Source: Symbiodinium natans (lineage: Eukaryota; Sar; Dinophyceae; Suessiales; Symbiodiniaceae). From it: a DNA stretch of 64,000 bases. A model generated the notes under the pieces. That model did no database searches and was not told the DNA's origin. It was given only the letters and a program-made list of their open reading frames with translations. The position numbers and the translations under genes were made by a program. Shown here one piece after another: positions 52,810 to 63,555 of this stretch. The stretch's first letter is position 1. Each line of letters begins with the position of its first letter. The stretch spans positions 611,197-675,196 of the forward strand of contig CAJNDS010000691.1 in the NCBI GenBank assembly GCA_905221605.1, written 5' to 3'.

Positions 52810-54800
52810 CGGCGCAAAGCTTTGCTTGTGTTGCTCATCTTGTTGCGTGGGCTTTCTAGGGATACAACCTAGAGCAACTCCTATACGCGAATAAGTGAGT
52901 AGAGCCCATTCATGGGGCATATATTGCCGGCATGCTCAGGGTGTGTCGACTACTGTAAGGGGGAGGAGGGGGGGCTTTACCCGATACTTCCAGTGGTAGC
53001 CAAATTCTTGGGCCCCTGGAACCCCAAGCCCGGCCTAAACCCTGAACCCTAGTCCCGAAACTAAACCCTAACAGTGTTTCGTGGGTTTAGGGTTTAGGGT
53101 CTAGGGTCTAGGGTCTTAGGGTTTAGGGTTTAGGGTTTAGGGTTTAGGGTTTAGGGTTTAGGGTTTAGGGTTTAGGGGTATATCACGCCAGCTCACTGCC
53201 TCCATCACTGGCACCATTCCCCCTAAGCCACGTTTAGGGGTTGGGGGTTTTGGGGTTTATGGTCGTTTAGGGTTTCGGTTTAGGGTTTAGGGTTTAGGGT
53301 TTAGGGTTTAGGGTTTAGGGTTTAGGGTTTAGGGTTTAGGGTTTAGGGTTTAGGGTTTAGGGTTTAGGGTTTAGGGTTTAGGGTTTCGGTTTAGGGTTTA
53401 GGGTTTAGGGTTTAGGGTTTAGGGTTTAGGGTTTAGGGTTTAGGGTTTAGGGTTTAGGGTTTAGGGTATAGTATAAGTTGCAGGCTCTATACCCAAAGAC
53501 CTATACCATACACTCTACCTCATGAACTCTGCTCGCATAGGTGAACTGACAAGCCTCAACCCTAAGTCCCTAAACCTGAAAAACCCTGCCAAGCGTGGCC
53601 GGCCCAGTTTTGGACTTCCGGTCTACGTTTTGTAGGTCTTCCAGGGACTAAGGCTTACAGGCTAGGCTAGGGTTGAGTCTCAGGCCCCCCTCCCCCGCCC
53701 AGACGCCCTAAACCCTAAAACCCTACACCCTAAACCCTTAACCCTAAACCCTAAGCCCTAAACCCTAAACCCCCCAAACCCTAAAACTGTCACAGTGCAG
53801 GATGACCCGCATCTGTGGTATTAATCTGGTGCCCATGGACAAAGAGCGTGCCATGCTGGCAGGCATCACCAACTTGAGTTTTAGGAGGTTTAGGGTTTAG
53901 GGTTTAGGGTTTAGGGTTTAGGGTTTAGGGTTTAGGGTTTGGGTTTAGGGTTTAGGGTTTAGGGTGCTGCAAGACTGAGGGTGGCAGGTCGGAAGCTTCG
54001 CCACCATGGCACTGGACCATGTAGCGTGCATGGGGTTCAGGGGTTAGGGTTTAGGGTTCAGGGTTTAGGGTTCAACGTTTCGGAACCGCCGCCATCCCGA
54101 CTCATAGCCAATTTTTTGATGTCACGCTGAAGCCAACCCCCGCCCCGTCTCCCCCCCCACCCTCCCACGCACCCCCCTAAACCCTAAACCCTGAACCCTG
54201 AACCCTAAACCCCAAACCCTATCGCAGGCTCCCTGGCGCGATGCGCGTTGGAGCTCGGCCACCCCAGTGTGCGAACGTTTGGGATCAACCCTTACAAGCG
54301 GGTCAACAAGCACCTTCGGCTGTTTCGGGTTTAGGGTTTAGGGTTTAGGGTTTTGTTTAGGGTTTAGGGTAGTTGTCTTAGTACCTAGCTTGAATAGGGG
54401 CTTTAAACCTTGTAGGCCTTCAATCTTTTATCCTTTCAGTTCCTTGGTTATTGGAGATCGAAGCAAGGTTAGCTTACGGAACCATATGTAAGCCAAAGAA
54501 ACCGAATGTTTATTGGGGCTCCCGAAACACGTCCTGGGTGAGAGAGTGAGACTGAGACTGAGACTGAGACACTGAGAGTCTCTGTGTGTGTCTGTGTGTG
54601 AGTGTGTGTGTGTGTGTCAGCGTGGCTTCAGGTATCTGCTACTGATCTACGCCCTCATATACATGGGCAGCCGCGGACTCACCAAGTTTTTCATCAAGCT
54701 CCTCATCAAGAAGGTGGCCCCACGCACTTTCGTGAAGGCCGCGGACCTTGCGCCCTTGGTGATCGAGGTCCTCATCAACGTTCTCTTCAATTTCATCACT
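52453..54800 (+). CDS. Unknown multi-pass membrane protein, 5' and middle exons
   Basis: Exons 52453-52541 (ATG start; TRARIDEQRRLLVAVVAVVV, a signal anchor), 52614-52764 (HWYTASVYCKAWQDYIAW, then VISAAFSLIWSMAEML), 53192-53231, 53594-53631, 53801-53877 (TRICGINLVPMDKERAMLAG), 54228-54328 (ELGHPSVRTFGINPYKRV) and 54621-54800 (YLLLIYALIYMGSRGLTKF, then PLVIEVLINVLFNFIT; donor GTGAGG). Phases agree at all junctions but 53631/53801. At least four hydrophobic helices are predicted by eye. After the GTGAGG donor I find no further exon. A 32-base poly-G follows exon 2. No family recognised. Confidence 0.62.
52776..52807. repeat. Poly-G tract of 32
   Basis: The longest homopolymer here. It follows a GTGAGG donor (52765). 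If the exon were not spliced there, it would encode a Gly run joined to RRKALLVLLILLRGLS, a possible membrane helix. Confidence 0.9.
53085..53468. repeat. (TTTAGGG)n arrays around a short exon
   Basis: Arrays at 53085-53175 and 53275-53466 flank exon 53192-53231. The second array has about 26 units with two TTTCGG interruptions at a spacing of about 112 bp, suggesting a duplicated block. Confidence 0.9.
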
Positions 54801-54916
54801 GTGAGGCGCGGCAACGTCGCACAAAGAGTGGCCAAAGCCAGTAGTATGAGTTGTTCTGCGCTGTTCCTTATTATGTTTCATGTTACATCTCGTATGGTTA
54901 TGTATTACTATGTGGG

Positions 54917-55020
54917 TGGTTGGCAAAATTATGGTCCCTTTTTTGGATCCCTATTGGAATACGGCACCTAATATGTAGGGTACCCCAAAATAGGGATCAT
55001 AATTTTGACAGCCACCCATA
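54917..55020. mobile_element. MITE-like element, GGGTGGTTGGCAAAAT family
   Basis: Terminal inverted repeats GGGTGGTTGGCAAAATTATG and its partner ending GACAGCCACCC; flanked by TATG on both sides, which could be a target duplication. Partner copy at 20962-21056. Confidence 0.6.
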
Positions 55021-55199
55021 TGTTAGCAAATTTGTTTACATACTGTTCTCTATCCGCGAAACTTTGAGTTCGGGCCGGGCCGGCTCGGGTTATTTGACAT
55101 CGCGTGATAATCAGGGTTTGAGTCTGAGGGTGTAGGGCCCTAGGCATCCTAAACCATACCCTAAACCCGAAACCCTAAACCCTACCCCTAAATTTCAGG

Positions 55200-56640
55200 C
55201 CTAGCGGCACGGGCCGGCCCCCGCCCCCCCAAAGCACGAAACCTTGAACCTTGGCACTGTCTTCTCTTTCCCGTGTCTTTGTCCTCTCCTTCTCTCTGTC
55301 TCTCTTTCTCCTGCCTTCGCCCCCCCTCCCTCTCCCGCCCCCCCCCGCGCGCGCGCGCGCGCACCCGCATCAGGAGCATCAGTGGGGTTGGTTTGGGGGC
55401 CTTAAAAGCATTCTATGCATGCGTTTTGCCTTCGAAAAACCTTTAGAAAACGCTGTAAACACGTGTTTTTGGGCTTGGGAAGCCTTTTGGGACCCAGGAA
55501 AGGGAGCATCATGAGCATCAGCGGCCTCCCCCAGGCCATCCAAAACCCCCTTAAACACGCCGATTGTATGTGCTTGAACGCTTGCGTGCCCACGAAACCC
55601 CCAAAAGCAAGACCCCGAATGCCCTTAAGGGCATTCGGGGTCCTGCTGTTCGGGTGTTTTGTAGGCACGAAGCCGTTCGAGCGCGTAAAATGAGCGATTT
55701 TAGGGGCGTTTTTACGTGGACCCACAAAACACTCGGTATTTACGAGGTTTTCTGCTGTTGGAACACCCCCCCAAACCGAGCATCATGAGCATCAGCTGGG
55801 TCTCTGGGCCGTGGGCCCGGACCCCCCCACGAAGCCCATGAGAAACGATGGCTCGATGATGCGCCCGGACCCCGCGCATCAGCAGCATCAGCAGACCCCC
55901 CCCCGGACGTGGGTTTCGATGATGCGCACTTTGGGGGCGGGTCAAGGGCAACAGGGGTGGGGGTCGGAGGCACGCGTGAAAAACCTCATAAAAACACGGT
56001 ATTTACGGTGATTTCAGCGTTTTTCAGCGTTTTTTATTGCCTTGGGCCCGCGGGCCAGGGCTGCTGATGCTCATGATGCTCGCCTGGTTTTGGGCTTCCG
56101 GTACCCCCCCCAAACCTTGAAAAACGTGGTTTCGGCCTGGCGCGCGCCCCATGTGAAAAGCTAGGGCCGATGATGCGCGCCCGTGAGGGTTTAATGGGGT
56201 GCTGCAGGTGTTTTGTGGCCTCGGTTTTTCGCAAAAACCCATGATTTTTACGAGGTTTTCGTGCTTTTCGCACCACCGCGCGTTGCGTCCCCTTGGATGC
56301 CGTTTTGGAGGCCTCCCGAAGGGCCCCGCGCGAATTTGAAGCAATTTTGGGCGGGGTCGGCGGCTCGGGCGCTCGCCCCTTAACGCTAGTGCTTTAGTGC
56401 GACGCGGGCTCCGCCCTGGACCACGGGCGGCACGGGGGCCGGATTTAAGAGCCTCCGGCTCAAGCCGCCGACCCCGCTGGAGCATAGTTGAAAGGTTTAA
56501 ACGTGCTCGTCAGCTCAAAGGATGCCAAAAGTTGATTTGCTTGAGCCTCTATGAAACGTTGGGGGGGTACCCCCCCCTACCCAGAAAGAGGGAAGTTTTC
56601 ACCTCCTTTTCCCATCCAACACGCCGCCAGGGTCGGCGGA
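55200..56640. other. GC-rich island without heptamers, dispersed repeats, unassigned
   Basis: GAGCATCATGAGCATCAG-like words recur (55370, 55500, 55785, 55880, 56065). TTTACGAGGTTTTC appears at about 55738 and 56238, with relatives at 55999. 55604-55637 is a perfect palindrome around CCCTTAAGGG. GCGGGGTCGGCGGCT (56350) is repeated in inverse at 56463-56478. Frames up to 153 residues (minus, 56485-56024) are Arg/Pro/Gly-rich and probably composition effects. 55320-55365 is a CCCCCCCGCGCGCG tract. Confidence 0.5.
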
Positions 56641-56812
56641 CCCTAAACCCTAAACCCTAAACCCTAAACCCTAACCTTAAACCCTAAACCCCTAAACCCT
56701 AAACCCTAAACCCTAAACCCTAAACCCTAAACCTTAAACCCTAAACCTTAAACCCTAAACCTTAAACCCTAAACCTTAAACCCTAAACCCTAAACCCTAA
56801 ACCCTAAACACA
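56640..56812. repeat. (CCCTAAA)n array with CCTTAAA alternation
   Basis: About 24 units. From 56728 CCCTAAA and CCTTAAA alternate regularly (14-bp period), a higher-order repeat. A second pure array runs 56888-56978. Confidence 0.9.
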
Positions 56813-56814
56813 AG

Positions 56815-58277
56815 CCGAGGCGGGAAGAAGAAAAAGGCAGCGGCCTCGACCATGGGCTCCAGCGCCTCGGTTGTATTTAGGGTTTTCTAAACCCTAAACC
56901 CTAAACCCTAAACCCTAAACCCTAAACCCTAAACCCTAAACCCTAAACCCTAAACCCTAAACCCTAAACCCTAAACCCTTAGCCTGCAGGGATCTCCGGG
57001 CCTTCACACTCGCTACCTACCTATGGGGTAGCCCTTATGCCCTCAGGGTTTAGGGTTAAGGTCTAGGTTTTAGGGTTTAGGGTTTAGGGCTTGGCGTTTG
57101 GGGTTTAGGGTGTAGGGTTTAGGGGTTAGGGTTTAGGGACAAGTTGCACCTAAGCTCTGGCCTCTGGGGAGACTTATACCCCGTTAAGGCACAAGGCTAC
57201 TCTAGGTAGTCCCGCTCCACCTTACACGCCTTGTAGGCTGCAGGACTCACAGAGCTTGAAAGCCGGGTGCTGCATCTCTCTAAGGGTAGTTGCATGGTCC
57301 TAAGGGCCCTAAACACTAAGCCCTAAACCCTAAACCCCAAACCCCAATTTACTCATCCCTACTCCCGGGTGGCTTTGGAAGCCGGCAGGTACGCGATGAG
57401 TGAAGTCATGATCTGCTCCCTTGGCCCCTCAGCGACGGTCGAGGCGGGAAGCTGGGGATGCAGAGTTCGGGGTTTAGGGTTTGGGGTTTAGGGTTTGGGG
57501 TTTGGGGTTTGGGGGTTGGGGTGTAGAGTTCGGGGTTTTGGGTTGAAGGTTTAGGGTTCGGGGTTTAGGGTTTGGGGCGTAGAGTTCGGGTTCAGGGTTC
57601 AGGGTTCAGGGTTTAGGGTTCGGGGTTTAGGGTTTGGGGTGTAGAGTTCGGGGTTCAGGGTTCAGGGTCAAGGGTTTGGGGTGTAGAGTTCGGGGTTTGG
57701 GGTTCAATGCTCAAGCTTGGGGGTTTGGGGTTTAGGGTGTTAGGGTTGGGGGTTTTGGTTGTTTTGGGTTTAGGCAACGAGGGGTTCCAATTTCGGATTG
57801 GAGGGTGTCGAGCTTTGTGAGAAGAGCAAGCCCTAAAACCCTAAGCCTTAAATTTATTTTAAATCTGAGTGGGATGACACGCTGAAGACTTCTTGCACAG
57901 GATTCCGTTCATACGCATACTGTACCCTCTGTATTTGCTTGTGCATTTTACGGTACAAGGCACTTTGCAGAACCACCTGGAGCAACTTAATTTTGACTTC
58001 AGGGCTTAGGGTTTAGGCTTTGGGGTTCAGGATTGAGGTGTTTTTTTCGTTTGAAGGCTCTTGAGGGGCCACGCAGTTCTGGGTGGCTCTGAAACCCAAC
58101 TGAAGAAGTACACACACAAACCTTCAAGTAGGCCTGAGCACTTGACGACGAAGTCACTACTGCGCTCGAGTCTAGTGACAAATGCACGGCCCTTTGATTT
58201 CTAACGCCCCCTCAGAACTAGCAATTGAGTACCCGGAGGAGATTACAGCAGAAGTTGCGCAAGGCTGCGCGGTTTGA
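56815..58277 (+). CDS. Unknown protein, 3' part, seven or eight exons
   Basis: Exons 56815-56869, 56990-57027 (DLRAFTLATYLW), 57249-57290 (LTELESRVLHLSK), 57382-57464 (YAMSEVMICSLGPSATVE), 57783-57805, 57901-58003 (IRILYPLYLLVHFTVQGT, NHLEQLNFDF; GC donor), and a last region with two candidates: 58057-58204 (LLRGHAVLGGSETQLKK ... NARPFDF, TAA 58202-58204) and 58216-58277 (LAIEYPEEITAEVAQGCAV, TGA 58275-58277). Phases agree through 58003. The intron 57291-57381 begins with a GTAGTTGCATGG palindrome end. The hydrophobic stretch in exon 57901 may be membrane-embedded. Confidence 0.55.
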
Positions 58278-58410
58278 AGGGCATGGACAGTAGGGGACCC
58301 CTAAAGTAATGCCCCAAATAAGAATATCTTTATATGATAAGGACCCCAATCAGGTGCCCCTATTTCCGGAAACCCCCATGTTCGGGTCCAGGCTTTAAGG
58401 CGTAGTTCAG

Positions 58411-58850
58411 GTCACCAGCCAGCTTATCAAAGCACATCGCCAGAGCTTCGATGCTGCTTGGGACGGTTTTAGGGTTTAGGGTTTAGGGTTTAGGGTTTAG
58501 GGTTTCGGGTTTAGGGTTTGTTCTTTCGTGTTACCCCCAAATGGGGGCCTGCACCCTCGCCTTAGAGGATCTTTGAAAAAGGTCCCCGAACCCCAGGGTA
58601 CACCCTTAGGGGTTCAAGGAAGAGTCCCATGACTTAGGGCCTAATCGGCCACCCCACCCTATTGTCCGGATGCCCAGCTTACTGGTATCTTGGTCATGGG
58701 TTTCTCAGTGGGCCAAGGTACCTTTACCATGAAGACCTGGTCTCTCAAAGTAGTGGGAGCTTAAAGTCTCTACTCTATATGGTTGATTGTTTTTTTTTAA
58801 GACTTCCCTTTCGGGCTTCAGCATCCCAGCCCGTAAGGAAGTTCTCTTGA
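58411..58850 (+). CDS. Unknown protein, last two exons
   Basis: Exon 58411-58465 (VTSQLIKAHRQSFDAAWD; acceptor TTCAG, donor GTTTTAGG) and exon 58678-58850 (YWYLGHGFLSGPRYLYHED, then SLLYMVDCFFLRLPF, TGA 58848-58850). Phase agrees. A GTAAGG donor at 58836 would allow continuation. An upstream palindrome (58296-58375) belongs to the GGAAACCCCC family (also 19990-20095, 37540-37612, 41757-41827). Confidence 0.55.
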
Positions 58851-58899
58851 GCTTAGGGTACAAGGGTTCTTAAGAACTTCAGAATCAGGTTTTATAATT

Positions 58900-59510
58900 T
58901 AGAGTTTAGTGTTTATGTTAACCTCGAGTCCTAATACCTCTGTCAATGAGGGAACATACCTTGTCTCGTACTAAGGATCCCTGCATAATATAGCTTAAGG
59001 TTGTTCTCCTTGAATAGGGAACGTACCTCGAGTCATACTAAAGATCTATGCGCAATCGTATTTGGTTTAAGGTCGTTCTCCAGTTCATACTAAGGATCCC
59101 TGCATAGTATATGCTGTTAGCTTGCTCTCCTTAAGTAGGCAAAGTGCCTCAAATTCAGTCTAAGCCTCCCGGCATAGTCTGTAGTTTCAGCTTGTTCTCC
59201 TTAATTTGGGAGTGACCCTTAATTCATACCACATAAGTATAGTGCAAGCTGTGTCCTCCTGATTTGAGGAATATCCTGTATTCATAGTACGGGCTCCCTA
59301 TATGCATCGCATGAAGTTTCAGCTTGTTCTCCGTAGTTAAGGAATGTTCCGTAATTCATATGGTTTTAGCTTATTCTTTGTGTATACGGAGTATACCTGA
59401 TTTCAAAATACTACTTGTCCCCACAAAGCATCTTCTCCCTAGTCAAGAGGAATACTTTAATTCATCATGAGCATCCCAACATATTGTTTTACGCGGGCAT
59501 CGTATATACT
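58900..59510. repeat. Degenerate tandem repeat of about 75-80 bp
   Basis: Words such as GTTCTCCTTAA, CATACTAAGGATCCCTGCAT and GGAACGTACCTCGAGT recur seven or eight times with heavy decay. No heptamers, no open frame of note. It follows a gene end at 58850. Confidence 0.7.
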
Positions 59511-59596
59511 CCAAACCTTATATACCCTACACCCTAAACCCTAGCCCTAAACCTTAAACCCTGAACCCTAAACCCTAAACCCTAAACCCCTTGAAG

Positions 59597-59664
59597 CAAA
59601 GGTGGAGGAGCCTCTGTCTGACCGGGTCAAGGTACTGGCTTTGCGGGCAGTGGGCGTGCCTTGA
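59597..59664 (+). CDS. Orphan terminal exon
   Basis: Acceptor TTGAAG. Reads KVEEPLSDRVKVLALRAVG and stops at TGA 59662-59664; a GTACTG donor at 59625 could shorten it. From 59665 to 60140 there are only TTTAGGG/TTTGGGG heptamers and a unique patch (59840-60000) with a weak frame. Confidence 0.4.
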
Positions 59665-60145
59665 CTGGTTCTAAACATTTTTAGGGAGTTTGGGGCTTGG
59701 GGTTCAGGACCTAATTTGGGTTTAGGGTTTAGGGTTTAGGGTTTGGGGTTTGGGGTTTGGGGTTTAGGGTTTGGGGTTTGGGGTTTAGGGTTTAGGGTTC
59801 AGGGTTCAAGGTGCAGGGTTCAGGGTTTAGGGTTAGGGAACTACCAGCACAACAACTACCTGGTAGTTACTACCAGCATTCAGCATTCTCCCCCTTTGTT
59901 GTTTCCTCTATCAACCAATCATAGATGATCCAACTTCCAATCTGATAAGATTTGCTTGATATTTGGAGCAAGGGGAGTTTCATGTAGGGTGGAAACATTT
60001 TAGAGCCCAAGCCCTAAACCTAAAGGGTTTCGGGTTTAGGGGTTTTAGGGTCTAGGGGGTTTTGGGGCTTTAGGGCTGTAGGGTTTTGGGGTTTGGGGGT
60101 TTGGGGGTTTTGGGGGTTGTAGGGTTTTAGGGTTTAGGGTTTCAG

Positions 60146-60271
60146 GCCTTGCCCGTCGAGATGGTCAGTTCTCTGGATAAGGTTTCCGAGTCGGGTACTA
60201 AGAGTCACCTATGTGCCCTTGAGAAAGGGAAGTGTACCTTAAGCAAGCTATTGTTGTATGCTCCCTCTTGA
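60146..60271 (+). CDS. Unknown protein, terminal exon
   Basis: Acceptor TTTCAG in phase 0. 41 codons read ALPVEMVSSLDKVSESGTK, then ALEKGKCTLSKLLLYAPS and TGA 60269-60271. Later candidate exons in this stretch: 60371-60397 (SETPGLGPR, GTGAGC donor) and 60633-60681 (KQPSVDHKWPAYIIS then TAA). Confidence 0.45.
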   Translation, partial: ALPVEMVSSLDKVSESGTKSHLCALEKGKCTLSKLLLYAPS

Positions 60272-60800
60272 AAGGTACAAGGTCGCTCGTGGGAAAAAAA
60301 TAGGATCCGAATATAGAGAACTGCCCTGGCACCGCTGTGAGGGTTTTAGGCTGTAAGTTTGCGTCCCAGTCCGAGACACCGGGCTTAGGGCCCAGGGTGA
60401 GCCCAATGCCCCTGGTTTAGGGTTTGAGGTGTAGGGTTTAGGGTTTAGGGTTTAGGGCCCTAACTCATACTGAGGCGGACGCCTATGCAGTTCTTAGTTC
60501 AAAGGGGGTATTGGGACGCTTTGTGTACAGTGCCTTGGTGGCTTGAATCTGGGATAGCTATAGGGCTTATAAATTACAATAGGGCTTCAGTTGGTTTAAG
60601 TGGAGGTTTATGATGAGGGTTTTGGTGTGTAGGAAACAGCCCAGTGTGGATCACAAGTGGCCTGCCTACATCATCTCCTAAACCCGAAACCCGAAACCCT
60701 GAACCCCAAACCCCGGACCCCAAACCCTAAACCCCAAACCCCAAACCCTAAACCCTAAACCCCAAACCCTAAACCCTAAACCCTAAACCCTAAACCCCAG

Positions 60801-61767
60801 GTCTCCATCACCTACAAGATGCAGATGCATCCCAACAGCCGTGTGCTGCTCAACCACATCGTGGAGCTCCTCGGCTGGGTAGGGTTTAGTTAGGGTTTAG
60901 GGTTTAGGGTTTAGGGTTTAGGGTTTAGGGTTTAGGGTTTGGGGCTCAGGGCTCAGGGCTCAGGGCTCAGGGCTCAGGGCTCAGGGCTCAGGGCTCAGGG
61001 CTCAGGGCTCAGGGCTCAGGGCTCAGGGGCTTAGGGGCTTAGGGGCTTAGGGGTTGGGGTTTGGGGTTTAGGGAGTTTAGGGTTTAGGGTTCAGGGGCTT
61101 AGGGTTTGGGGTTGGTTTAGGGTTCGGGGTTTAGGGTTTCGGGTTTAGGGGTTTAGGGCTTGGGGTTAGGGCTTTAGGGCTCTGGGGGTTTAGGGTTTAG
61201 GGGTTTTAGGGGTTTTGAGGGGTTCAGGGGTTCAGGGTTTAGGGCTTAGGGTGGTTTGTGGTTGAGCGTTGACGAAGTCCAAGCCAAGCACGCATGATTC
61301 CCCGTCCCACCCTAAACCTAAACCCCCAAACCTGAAGATGGGTGTACAGGCCTGAATAACAGGCACTTGGGATAGCGTTTCCTCCCCCCCACCCCCGTTT
61401 TGGGGGTTTTCAGAAGATTGTATTTCGGCAGGTTTTCGATGGTTGAACAAGCCAAGCTGGAATGGTACTTAGGGTCCAACCCAGGGTACCCAGAAAGCCC
61501 AATGCGCCTTAAGTAAGAACATACCTCAAACTCTCTCTAGATATACAATGAGTTATAGGGTATCTTCATTAAGGGTATTACGGTATTCCCCTAGCCTATA
61601 ACCCCTAACCCTAGCCCCTAATCGGCTAGCTAACTTTGGTGGAGTTCAGGCTCTTTGCCGACGAGAACTTCGTCAAGCGCGCCAAGGAGGATTACGGCAA
61701 CATGTTGGCAAGGCGCGAGATTGAACAAACCCTGAGAGACTCAACACCGACATCCTTGAGGATTTAG
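60801..61767 (+). CDS. Unknown protein, three exons
   Basis: Exons 60801-60878 (YKMQMHPNSRVLLNHIVEL; acceptor CCCCAG, donor GTAGGG), 61363-61431 (FGGFQKIVFRQ) and 61630-61767 (LFADENFVKRAKEDYGNML, stop TAG 61765-61767 or a GA donor just before it). All junctions are phase 0 and agree. The first intron holds a block of 12-13 GGGCTCA units (60940-61025). No family recognised. Confidence 0.55.
60940..61030. repeat. (GGGCTCA)n homogenised variant array
   Basis: Twelve or more identical GGGCTCA heptamers, a two-step variant of GGGTTTA, followed by GGGGCTTA units. Located in the intron after exon 60801-60878. Confidence 0.95.
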
Positions 61768-61806
61768 GGTTTGAGGGCTCAAGCCAGAAATCCTGAAAGC
61801 CTTAAG

Positions 61807-62471
61807 CTAATGGTGCTGGCTTCCCCAAAAAAGCTGGCGGCTCAAGGCTTAAGGTTCATATCAGGGTGGTTGCCGCCTGCCTAACAAGCCTTTGGGATGT
61901 TTTTGTAAGCTTGCCTTATTGGGTTACTAGGAGGACGTTGGGAGGGTTCTTATCGAATGTCCGAACCAACAGCCCGTCCTTACTTGCTGGGAGACCAAGC
62001 CCAGGAACTGAGAGTAGCCTGAGTCTTGAGGGTTTGGGGCTTTCAGGGTCAGTGTTCAGGTTCTGCTTCAGACCAGGCTTCTGACCCCCCCCCCCCCCAG
62101 TTCGGTAGAGGTGTTAATAGGGGCGGGGATGGGATTCAGGTTTTGGGGTCAGTTTTGTTTGTGTCAGGGGTGTTCTAGTATTAGGGGGGAGGGATTATCA
62201 TGGAGGTATCCAGGCAAGACCTAAACACGGCGCCCTAAGTGCCCTGGCTAGTGTGGCTTCTTTCGCTTGCTTCGGGCTTAGACAACTAAGCCTAAACCCT
62301 AAACCCTAGCCCCTAAACCCCAGCCTAAACCCTAAACTCCAGCCCCTAAACCCTAGCCCTAAACCCTAAACCCTAAACCCTAAACCCTAAACCCTAAACC
62401 CTAAACCCTGCTTTTGCTGGCCTCCATCAGTGCTCGATGCATGCATCTTCCCATCCAACGTTTCGAAGCTG
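61807..62471 (+). CDS. Unknown protein, exon cluster
   Basis: Frame 61807-61853 (MVLASPKKLAAQGL), frame 61866-62031 (VAACLTSLWDVFVSLPYW, then SNVRTNSPSLLAGRPSPGT; donor GTTTGG), exon 62214 to about 62285 (GALSALASVASFACFGLR) and exon 62431-62471 (LDACIFPSNVSKL). The first two frames differ by an 11-bp offset that is too short for an intron, so one is wrong or there is a frameshift. Confidence 0.4.
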
Positions 62472-62726
62472 GTTTAGGGTTTAGGGTTTAGGGTTTAGGA
62501 TTTAGGGTTTAGGGTTTAGGGTTTAGGGTTTAGGGTTTAGGTTTCAAGGCGTAGGGCATAGGGCTGGGGCCAGGACGCCAGTCTTAGGGTAGCTACAGTG
62601 CAGTAGTACGGTCCCCCTATCTTCTTTAAAGGGTTCGGACGCATGGGCCCTCTTGCGTTGTGTAGGCTGTGTAGGGTATATAAGGGGTGTATAAGGGGTT
62701 ACCCTAAGAGTCATTCGCACGCCTTG

Positions 62727-63007
62727 TTTCGAGAGCCTGGGGGAGCAGAAACGTCTGAAACCTCTTGACCTCGAACCACACAGTCTCTCTGAGACCTAGT
62801 GGTTTGTGGTGGATTTCCCCACCTCCCCCTGCCCAGTCACTCCCCATCTCGCCCCTGAAACCCCGAAAACCCAAAACCTTGACCCCAGTAACCGACCCCC
62901 AAGCCCGAACGAACCCGTACCCATGTCAGCCCAAGAGCCACATCCCAATTTTTTGTGCACCTGCAAAAGCCGGAAATGAAATCCTAGAGGACCTTAAACG
63001 CGTGTAG
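62727..63007 (+). CDS. Overlapping terminal frames, unknown protein
   Basis: One frame reads SLGEQKRLKPLDLEPHSLSE and stops at 62799. Another, 62768-63007, is Pro-rich (PSGLWWISPPPPAQSLPIS) and ends KAGNEILEDLKRV then TAG 63005-63007. The two cannot both be used without splicing. An 8-9-bp-mismatched palindrome (TACCTACGTAGAGCAAC ... GTTACTCTACGTAC) follows at 63010-63108. Confidence 0.35.
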
Positions 63008-63204
63008 TATACCTACGTAGAGCAACTTTGTACCTCAAAGGCGGGTAAACACACCCACTAAATAAGATACGCTTCCCTCTTTAAAAGGCACAAAAGGTTA
63101 CTCTACGTACAACCTAAACCCACTGTGAGCTTCATCCGACAAGCGAAGCATCTAAGCCTCTAAAGCTTACCCCGAGAACGTTAGGGTTTCGGGCTGGGTT
63201 TAGT

Positions 63205-63390
63205 CTAAGAGTAATTACATGGGGCCCTTAATACGGTCCCTTGCCTCCTTTTTACAGGGTTCTGAACCCCAAACCCTAAACCCTAAACCCTAAACCCTAA
63301 ACCCTAAGTATGGGCCCTTGGGTTGTATAGGGTATATAGGGGGTAAATACCCACATCAAAGGACCATGGAGTTGCCACAGATTGAGGGAC
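63205..63390. mobile_element. Introner-like palindrome with CCCTAAA insertion, GTAGTTNCATGG family
   Basis: Begins AGTAATTACATGGGGCCC and ends GGACCATGGAGTTGCCACAG; heptamers (63262-63308) interrupt it. A short open stretch (ATTGAGGGACTAG) lies between its AG and the next G-rich array. Confidence 0.5.
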
Positions 63391-63555
63391 TAGGGTTTTG
63401 GGTCGGGGGTTTGAAGGTTTAGGGTTGACAGGCGAAGTAAAGGGCCCCAGGGCCCCAGGGTTTAGGGTTTAGGGTTTAGGGTTTAGGGTTTAGGGTTAGG
63501 GTTTCGGGCTTCATAGAAGAGGGCCACCAAAAAGCCTTGGGGAAGCCCCAGACAG

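Noticed and set aside
58108-58131. 24-bp intron GTACACAC...AAGTAG
   Set aside because: The interval is in frame without splicing, so the exon is simply continuous.
61854-61864. 11-bp intron GTTCATATCAG joining two good frames
   Set aside because: Impossibly short. A frameshift or wrong frame choice is more likely.
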